A DNA stretch of 64,000 bases, taken from NCBI GenBank assembly GCA_017163975.1, contig JAFFSR010000317.1, positions 1,110,001 through 1,174,000 of the forward strand, given 5' to 3'. Below the pieces are notes generated by a model that was given only the letters and a program-made list of their open reading frames with translations, made no database searches and was not told the origin of the DNA. Position numbers and translations under genes: made by a program. This document shows positions 57,115-64,000 of the stretch, piece by piece (positions within the stretch are counted from its first letter, which is position 1; every line of letters begins with the position of its first letter). The stretch comes from Anastatus disparis. Lineage: Eukaryota; Arthropoda; Insecta; Hymenoptera; Eupelmidae.

Positions 57115-58750
57115 TTAAACAGACAGATCAAGAAACTCACGGATTATTGGCAGAAATGAATGGTGATCCAAGTACATACATGAAAGCCATGAAATCTAAC
57201 GAAAACCAGAAATGGACTGAAGTCATTAATAAAGAATTAGAATCTATGTACAAGAATACTGTATGGCGATTAATAGATAGATCTAACGTCAGCAGAGATG
57301 GAAAAAGTTCAAACATAATCAACTCTAAATAGGTATTCAAAAGAAAAACAGAATTCAACAAGAAAGAAAGATATGAGGCCAGATTAGTTATTCGTCGATT
57401 TCAAGACAGAAATATCTACAATTTACAAGAAACTTGTGCACCAGTTTCACATCTGCATTTAATAAGATCAATATTAGCAATGGCAAACAAACTGGATTTG
57501 GAAAAATGTCAACTTGACGCAAAGACAGCATTCCTGTATGCTTACTTAAACAGTGAGGTATATATGGAAATATCTAAAGGGATGAAAGTTTCAGAAAAAA
57601 TTAAGAAAACCTAAACCCGTATACTAGAAAAGGCACTGTACGGCCTAAAAGTGAGTCTAAAATGTTGAAACGAAAGGTTTAAAGTGACAGTAGAAAAATA
57701 CAGGCTAAAACCATTTAACAATGAGCCACATCTATTTACGAAATCTGATCAAGATGGTTCCCTGTTTCTGATTTCCTATGAACATAACATCTTATCAGTA
57801 TGTGATAATGCAAGGATGTTGGAAAAGATGAAATCCAACCTAAAAAGAGAATTTAAAATGACAAATATTGGAGAGCCCAATAGTTTCTTGGGATAAGAAA
57901 TCAAGCAAGAAGGATATATTAATACAATGCTGACAAAATTTGGTTACGAGCAAGCACACCCTTAACGAACACCTATATTTACAAATCAGGTAGCTTATTG
58001 AGAAAGAAGACAGCGAGAAGAAATTGAGGAGATAAGCAAGAGATTGAATACAGTAAACCAATGCAACTGACCTTATAGAGAAACAGTAGGCACACTGATG
58101 TATCTGGCAAACGCAAGCAGGCCCGACATAATTTATGCTGTGAATGTCTTGAGCATACATCAAATAAATCCGATGGAGGGCGACTGGTAAATAGTTGAAC
58201 GAGTCTTCACATATTTAAAAGGAACTAAACACCTTGAACTTAAGTATGAAGGACAGGATGACAGCTTACAAGGATTTTCGGATGCGAGCTTTGGAGACTG
58301 TAAAGATTCTCTTACAACAAGCGGCTATGTGATTCAATTGTTCGGAGACACTATAGCCTGGAAAACTCATAGACAGAGATATGTGGCTTTATCTACCTGT
58401 CATGCAGAATATGTCGACATAAGTAGGTGCGTTCAAGAAATAATAGCATTGTATTTAATATTCAAAGAGTTGTTGCAGCGAGAGCTATCACCAATGACAC
58501 TTTGGTGCGATGGTAAAGCAGTCGAATCGAGTGTAAAGACAGGTGGTGGTAACAAACGAAGAGATATGACAGAAATTGAGGAACATTATGTAAAAGAATG
58601 TGTAATAAGATGATTAATAAGTTTCAGTTAGATCTCCTTTAAAAATCAAATAGCTGATGTGTTTACTAAGCCATTGTCGTTTGAATTGCTTGAAAGACTG
58701 TCAAAATTAATACTTAATGACCGATGAGACTTTAGAATTATTTTATTAAT
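57115..58750 (+). pseudogene. pol: Copia reverse transcriptase and RNase H
   Basis: AMKSNENQKWTEVINKELESM (57188-57250) opens RT, followed by NTVWRLIDR, a TAG at 57331, ARLVIRRFQDRN, ETCAPVSHLHLIRSILA and CQLDAKTAFLYAYLNSEVYME with the first catalytic Asp (57500-57565), then KALYGLKVSLK. The YVDD box region has decayed to ISYEHNILSVCDNARM. RNase H: RETVGTLMYLANASRPDIIYAVNVLS (58080-58150), LQGFSDASFGDCKDSLTTSGYV (58268-58330), ALSTCHAEYVD and DVFTKPLSFELLERL at the end. More than ten stops. Confidence 0.88.
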
Positions 58751-59000
58751 ATATTTACATTTAAATTATTTTGCTAATCATTTATATTTTGTGTGTATTT
58801 TAGATACTAACTGAAGCTATGAAGGAAGGATGGCGAACCTACCAAGGATCAAAACAGATCAATTATTAATAAAAGTATTATTTAGTTTGTTAAAAACGAC
58901 TTTAATTTATTTTGGTTTATTTAATATTCGACTTGAGCGTGAGAGGCAGTGTTAAAATATAGACACGCTTAAGGTACAAGATAAGATAAGGTTGCACCAC
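58751..59000. other. No recognisable gene
   Basis: AT-rich sequence that may include the Copia 3' LTR; no partner found. Confidence 0.4.
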
Positions 59001-60120
59001 CTTTATTACAACTTGAGACGACTGGCGGCTTTCGTCCAAGAGAGGAGCGTTTTTATTACTAAGGCCGAGTCCAAACTTGAACCATGTGACTGTGCCTGTA
59101 ACTTTTCAGTGAAACTGCCTACACTGTAAGTTACTTTCAAGGTTTTTCTTAATGTGAAAATAAAGTTTACACATTCACAGTGTATGGTGTTCATATGGAA
59201 TTCATAATTCCGAACGGCAGCTGCATGCATCTGGACAGAAGTGCCGAATCTTTCGAGTCTTCGTCCCACTGGAAATCAACAAGTTAAACGCATTACTTGG
59301 CAGAGAGGAGATTAAGGCTAAACAACGTACGTAGCAAATTTTAACAAACGAGGTTAAAAATTCGAATGATCCTTCCTGACAGGATGAAGTCTTTAGGTAG
59401 TGCTTAGTAGTGTAAGATGTCTATTAGGTGGCTCTTTTAGGAATCTATGACTTATGGATGTTTTATGTGAAAAAGACACAGGAGCGTCATTAGGTCGGAA
59501 AGCGTTATTTAAACTTTCTTCAAAGTGGGAGGACACCGACCTCGGGCTGCATGTCAGCTGAGATAATTCGGGGAACGGCATTTCACGATGTTATCGAACA
59601 TAAAGACCAGTATGCACGGTAAGCACTGGTAGGCAGGGCTGGGATAAGCCGGCATTGAAGGTCGATACCTGTCTAACAGGAATCTGTCTAATAAGTATCT
59701 GATCCTCATGTATCCCGGAAATAGGGTGGACTCTGCCGGGCAGTGGCACTTAGTTTGATGGGTTAAGGAAGGTTACCGTAAGATTCTCGTTGAGAGAACA
59801 AGACGTAGGATTGCCAAAGTCCTGCGAGTCGATACCAGCGACTAGATCCTCAAGGCTGGTTCGGGCTGCAAACTAGTTTTGCAAGTATGGCCTTAGCCTG
59901 GTCACGAGATCTGGTACTTGTGAAAGCAAGGCCACTGATCGCGGTAAATCGATCTCCACGTGTGATTTCGGACAATGATAGCTACACTGACTCAAACCAA
60001 AAAATTGAGTAAAGAACTATCATTGAAAGATGATGAACACGGGGGCTGTTAGAACCTAGAAAGGAGTTAACGACGGTCCTAAAAAAAGTTATACTGGATT
60101 TGAAGCTTTCACGGTGAATT
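59001..60120. other. Unidentified block, less AT-rich than its surroundings
   Basis: About 1.1 kb with many CpG dinucleotides and a more balanced composition than either neighbour (for example 59620-59960). No long ORF; the minus frames at 59006-59269 and 59393-59581 show no domain. It is not part of the Penelope-like element, since copy 1 does not carry it. It does not look like tRNA or 5S. It may be the non-coding end of another transposable element, possibly non-LTR, or a structured RNA. I cannot name it. Confidence 0.4.
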
Positions 60121-61925
60121 TTAGACATTGTTGGAAGGTTTTTTTTGGATTTCGACCTTATAAGTTGTGGTTTGGGATGCCGACGTTTCGTGAACATTAC
60201 AGTTCACTTCATCAAGGTGTGCCTGAATCTGATGTTTCAGACTGTCTAATCACTATATATAGGAGGCATAATTTTGGGCGGGTTTTTTTTGTTTAATGGC
60301 TATGGGTGATTTGCCTTTGGGAACAGAGGTTGCCATATTCGGTTCAGGAAGTAGCCATTATCTCTGTTTAGATTATTTGGATGTTTTAGTATTTCTATAG
60401 CTTCTTGGTTTTTTCTTGGAAAGTTAGAGTTGGTTTTGGCTAGGATAGTTGTGTGGTCGAAGTCTATTTGGTGATCGATTTCAATGAAATGTTCTGCTAA
60501 TGCTGATTGTGTTGAGTGTTTCAATTTTACCTTGCTGCTGTGTTCTTTGAGTCTTTGGTGGATTGTTCTTCCAGTTTCTCCTATGTGGACTTTTGCACAG
60601 GAGCAAAGTATTTTGTAAACACCGGGAGTGTGCAACGGAGGCTTTTTGTCTTTGGGTTTATAAGGAATTTCTCTTATTTTTATTAGAGGTTCATATATAG
60701 TACGGATGCTGTGTTTATTTAGTATTCGTCCGATCTGTTCTGTGATGCCTTAAATATATCGTAATGTGGCTGTGTTAAGATGAGTTTTTCTTTTCGTTAA
60801 ATGTTTGTATTGGGAATTTCAGAGCGTTGTTTTTCAATTGTTTGTTTAATTTGTCTTAGTGTACACCCGTTTTGTATTAGGGCTTGTTTTACTTTGTCAA
60901 GTTCCTGTTTAATGTAAGCTTGATCAGGAATGTAAAGTGCTTCATATAAGAGAGAGTTAATGACTGAAAGTTTTTGAGAGGGGTGATGGTGAGAAAAGGC
61001 GCATAAATATCTGTTAGTGTGCGTAGGTTTTCTGTATACATCGTTTCCTAAAGTGTTGTCGGGTTATTTGTATACTAAAACATCAAGGAAAGGGAGTTTG
61101 CAATTTTGTTCTATTTCCATAGTGAATTTAATTTTGGGATGTTGTTGGTTCAAGTGTTCTAGAAATTTGTAAAGTTCATCTTGACCGAGTGGCCAGGTGA
61201 CAAAGGTTTTATCTACGTTTCTTAGCTAAAGTAAAGGTTTTTTAGGAGTTGTGTTTAGGGCTTGAGTTTCAAAATGTTCCATAAATAAATCGGAAATGAT
61301 TGGCTATATGGGAGAGCCCATCGCTGTTCCTGTTGTCTGTTCGTAAAATTATTGATAAGGCAGTGTTCTATCAGAGGTATTAAGTGCGAAGGTAGATTCG
61401 GGATGTTTTTTTATGATGTTCATGGTGTCTGGAATTAGTACTTTTGTGAAAAGTGATACTATATTAAAACTAGCTAGGATGTCATTTGGTTTTAGTTGAA
61501 TATTTGGTGGTGGTGGGATCTTTTTTTAATATTTTGTAAAAGCTATCATTTAGTCGTTCTTGGGTTTTGTTGAGGTAATTATTTTTGTTTATAATAACAA
61601 TTGTACTGCCTTTATCTGCTGGAAGTATAATGATGTTTCGGTTATTATTGATTTTTCGTAGGGCCTGTGTTTCTTTTTTGGTGAGGTTAGATTCAGGAAG
61701 TTTGTTTTTGGTTAAAATATTGGCTGTTTTTCGACGTATGTCGTTGATTTGGTCTTGAGGTAAAGTGTGAATTGCTGCTTCAAGGTGGCTGATGATGTCT
61801 TCTTTAGGTATCTAGGATGGTGTGCTTGCGAAGTTATGTCCTTTTGATGAAGCAGAAAAGGTTTTATTGTTAAAGGTATAATCCGAGATATTTTTAACAG
61901 CATGTAAAAGAGGGGTAGATGGAAT
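60121..61925 (-). mobile_element. Penelope-like element, copy 2 (RT and GIY-YIG)
   Basis: Minus-strand order from 61925: KISRIIPLTIKPFLLHQKDI, then ALRKINNNRNIIILPADKG, a deletion of the LPKIHK region that copy 1 keeps, LKPNDILASFNIVSLFTKV (near 61480), GTAMGSPI (near 61330), FMEHFETQAL, then LRNVDKTFVTWP (near 61215), where the catalytic Asp pair is changed to Asp-Lys, EQNCKLPFLDVLV, and a C-terminal GIY-YIG endonuclease (next entry). Pieces are in several frames. Penelope-like elements prime at nicked DNA using this RT plus endonuclease. Confidence 0.85.
60300..60635 (-). pseudogene. GIY-YIG endonuclease domain of Penelope-like copy 2
   Basis: Open 111-codon piece: GVYKILCSCAKVHIGETGRT (G-V-Y and H-I-G in the place of GIY and YIG), a conserved Arg in IHQRLKEH, SALAEHFIEIDHQIDF, and NRDNGYFLNRIWQPL near the end. 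The CSC pair between the two halves and the RLKEH block are characteristic of the Penelope-type GIY-YIG domain. This is the best-preserved part of the copy. Confidence 0.85.
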
Positions 61926-62560
61926 TCGAACTGTTTCCTTAGTTGACCAGCTTCGTATCGAGGATACTCCTTTAAGGCTACATGAGAAATTTAGAAATCA
62001 TATAAGTATTTTTTTATTATAAGAATATTAAAGAATTTGAAGTACAGTAAGTTTATTATTAATTTATTAATATATTTTTTTTAATTCTTTTATTTTATAT
62101 ATTAATTGAAAAATTTTATTTTCTGTATGGAATTTAACAAAAGTAATAGATGAGCTGAATATTGTCTTAGGTAAAATATTTCTGAAAAAGTCTAACCCAT
62201 TCTTCTCAAGCCGCCATTTTATAGTCTATTTGTTTTTCGAAAAATTGTCGAAAAAAAACATGATGACCAATAACACTTTTCCGAAGTATAATTGTTTGCT
62301 CTTTCCGATTCCGAAGTCAGAATTTTGAGATTACCATTGTGAAATTTTAAAATGGCGGTTTCAATTCAATAAAAAATCAGAAATACAGTTCTTAACATTT
62401 TGACATTTAAACATGCTTGTTTAGAATAAAACGGGTTCAACGAAGATCTTGATGGGAATTCATGTTGAAATTGATAGTATTGTTGAATATTAGATGCTTT
62501 CTAATTTCCCTGAAAAATTTACCACTGTGGCGCAACATCATAAAATGATCGAAAACTTCA
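61926..62560. other. No recognisable gene
   Basis: AT-rich flank beyond the 5' truncation of Penelope copy 2. Confidence 0.5.
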
Positions 62561-63200
62561 GTCTTTCTCAAGATAAATGATACTCACTTTTTTATTCGGG
62601 TGCCTCACCAAGAGTTCTTTTCAGGATACTCGACGAGTTTTTTATTCTGGCACAGTGTTTATTTATCTAACAGCCTTTCTCAAGACAGAAAGTGTTTGCG
62701 TTTCACTTCGGGTGCCTTTCCAACTGCCTTTTTTAGGCTACTTAGCGAGTATTCCACTCTAGCAAAGTGTTCATTTCTCTAGCAGTCCATCTCAAGATAG
62801 TTAGAGAATATTCACTTTTTTCTTTGGGTGCCTCCCCAAGAGTCCTCTTTAGGATAGTTGGCGAGTTTTCTATTCCGGCAAAGCGTTTATTTCTCCAACA
62901 GTCTATCTCAAGATAGTAAGGGAATCCTCACGTTTTTATTCGGGTGCCTTCCCAAGGGTCCTTTAAGGATAGTTAGCGACTTTTCAATTTTTGCAAGGTA
63001 TTTATTCTCTAACAGTCTTTTTTCAATATAGTTAGAGAATATTCAATTTTTTTTCATATGTCTCCCAACAGTCGTTTTTAGGAAAGTAAGCGAGATTTTT
63101 AATCTGGTAATTTTTTTATTTTTCCAACAGTCTTTTTCAAGATAGTTAGAGGTTATCTACTTACCCTTAAGCTGTTTGTAACCATCCTGTTTAGGATAGC
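62560..63200. repeat. About 114-bp minisatellite, 5-6 units
   Basis: CTCAAGATAG-type unit starts at about 62568, 62681, 62793, 62909, 63024 and 63138, so the period is 112-116 bp. Each unit holds TTCGGGTGCCTNCCCAAGAGTCC (spaced as two blocks), TTAGGATAGTTAGCGAG, TTCTGGCAAAGTG and TTATTTCTCTAACAGTC. The last units are the most degraded. The frames at 62577-62782 are repeat products. Confidence 0.9.
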
Positions 63201-63302
63201 AGGTTAGCTGTTTCCCATAGTTAGTCATTTATTCTTGTAGCAATTAATCCAAGATTATCAGATAATTTTTTTATCAGTTTGTTATGAATAAGTTTTTTAA
63301 AG

Positions 63303-63540
63303 AGAGCTGGTATGTGGCACAGTCGGTAGAGTGTTGGATTCGTATTCTCAGGGGACCAGGATCGAATCCTGCTCTCAGCTGTTCTAAGCAAGCACCTCTG
63401 TTAGATGTGCTTTGTTCTCATAAACGCACTTATGAGCTCCGTCTTCAAAGGATAAAAGTAGCACACTTGCTTAGTGCGATTGGCTCACGTCCTAGTGGAC
63501 CGGGGTCTGACTTCCTGAGAAAATTATAAGAATAATTTTC
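63303..63540 (+). mobile_element. tRNA-derived SINE
   Basis: The head contains a Pol III A box TGGCACAGTCGG (63315-63326) and B box GGATCGAATCC (63359-63369) at tRNA spacing, in a tRNA-like head (GAGCTGGTATGTGGCACAG). It is not a functional tRNA: the anticodon arm and acceptor stem do not pair. A body of about 150 bp (CTAAGCAAGCACCTCTG, then AAAGTAGCACACTTGCTTAG, then CTAGTGGACCGGGG) and an AT-rich tail follow. The plus frame at 63284-63529 is a chance reading of it. No target duplication is evident. Confidence 0.7.
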
Positions 63541-63732
63541 GTAGTTTTCTTTGGGAAGAGAAGCCGAAGAACAGAAAAACACCAAATAAAAAGTCCCTCG
63601 GGACTATGAAATTAAAATATGAAAAAGCCCCTTTGGGAAAAAAACACAGAAGCTATGAAAATAAAAACTTGATGATGGCCTAAGGCAAAAAAGCCAAATT
63701 AGAGCTGAGCCACAAGGCTAATTAAAATTTAG

Positions 63733-64000
63733 AAAAAGAAGATAAAGAAGTTTTTTAAAGCTTTCGAAAATATCTCGAAAAGTAAGTCCACAAAGAATAT
63801 TAGTTTTGATAGAAGTATTGAAAATGGCAATGTCTATGAATATGACAGTAAAGATTGATATACCAATGAAGAAGTTTTATCTGTCCCAAATGATGAAAAC
63901 AATTATGTAGAGGGTTTGCACAGTGATGATGTAATCGATCAACGTCATACTCTTAATAATGCAAAATTCCCTTTTTACGAAGAAGTTCATCGAAATTGTT
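63733..64000 (+). pseudogene. Coding-like stretch running off the right edge
   Basis: A frame open after a TAG at 63730-63732 encodes a basic start (KKIKKFFKAFENISKSKS), then FDRSIENGNVYEYDSKD. After one TGA (near 63857) it continues to the last base as TNEEVLSVPNDENNYVEGL, then FPFYEEVH. Polar and acidic, with coding-like composition in an AT-rich setting. No family recognised; it may be the N-terminus of another transposable-element protein. Confidence 0.3.

Larger units (their letters stand above)
52300..58750 (+). mobile_element. Ty1/Copia retrotransposon relic, split by an inserted element
   Basis: Plus-strand order Gag, zinc knuckle, protease, integrase, RT, RNase H is the Copia order (integrase before RT). 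The body is interrupted at 55335-57110 by a HINE-like element: CTTAAA stands on both sides, and the coding resumes beyond it. Stops are frequent throughout. No LTRs recognised; the coding part ends near 58740 (NQIADVFTKPL near 58650, the usual Copia end). Confidence 0.85.

Noticed and set aside
62577..62782. Two 60-codon plus ORFs
   Set aside because: They are products of the 114-bp minisatellite.
63303..63380. Possible tRNA gene
   Set aside because: The A and B boxes fit, but the acceptor and anticodon stems do not pair, and a SINE body follows directly.

Overview
This is an AT-rich eukaryotic window with no bacterial features. Every recognisable coding region except one is a transposable element. 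The mix of elements (errantivirus-type gypsy elements with an env, Copia, Penelope-like, piggyBac-like, mariner-like, a Mutator-domain transposase between TTAA sites, many foldback MITEs) and the one cellular gene fragment, two exons of a carboxylesterase, point to an arthropod. An insect, perhaps a hymenopteran, is my best inference; the species cannot be read from the sequence.

Layout. 1-7594: minus-strand gypsy/errantivirus-like element, running off the left edge before its integrase. Its gag is split by a 2.16-kb inverted-repeat DNA element (5235-7392) that carries a second palindrome. 7595-9950: its presumed leader/LTR, an AT microsatellite and a small MITE. 9956-11830: an integrase scrap, then a decayed Penelope-like element. 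12.9-14 kb: 50-bp minisatellite. 14.6-15 kb: a small unidentified ORF. 15.3-18 kb: half of a MITE, a 150-bp tandem repeat and a 1.5-kb TG/TATG array. 18.2-23.3 kb: one long foldback element whose left arm was split by two insertions, one of them a TTAA-flanked DNA transposon with a decayed transposase. 23.77-24.38 kb: the carboxylesterase exons.

25-38 kb is a cluster of foldback and palindromic elements, together with a 3.7-kb mariner-like element, a piggyBac-like relic and a non-LTR retrotransposon interrupted by a TTA-flanked MITE. 41.3-51.1 kb holds a second, heavily mutated errantivirus-like element (gag, protease, RT, RNase H, a long linker, integrase, env). Downstream of its env is an extra ORF with a convincing RRM fold signature behind a textbook 3' splice site. 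52.3-58.75 kb is a Copia relic split by a Helentron/HINE-like non-autonomous element, of which other copies lie at 31.1-32.4, 39.6-40.3 and 9.85 kb. 59-60.1 kb is an unidentified, less AT-rich block. 60.1-61.9 kb is a second Penelope-like copy with a GIY-YIG domain. 62.6-63.2 kb is a 114-bp minisatellite, 63.3-63.54 kb a tRNA-derived SINE, and a short coding-like stretch runs off the right edge.

The window therefore reads as heterochromatin-like or gene-poor DNA built by nested insertion. Relative ages can be inferred from the nesting: the Copia, non-LTR, gypsy-gag and foldback insertions each have a clear host and guest. The most novel-looking item is the RRM-plus-zinc-finger accessory ORF of the second errantivirus-like element, followed by the long linker that both errantivirus-like elements share between RNase H and integrase. 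I had no alignment tools; family assignments rest on motif recognition and on comparing copies within the window.
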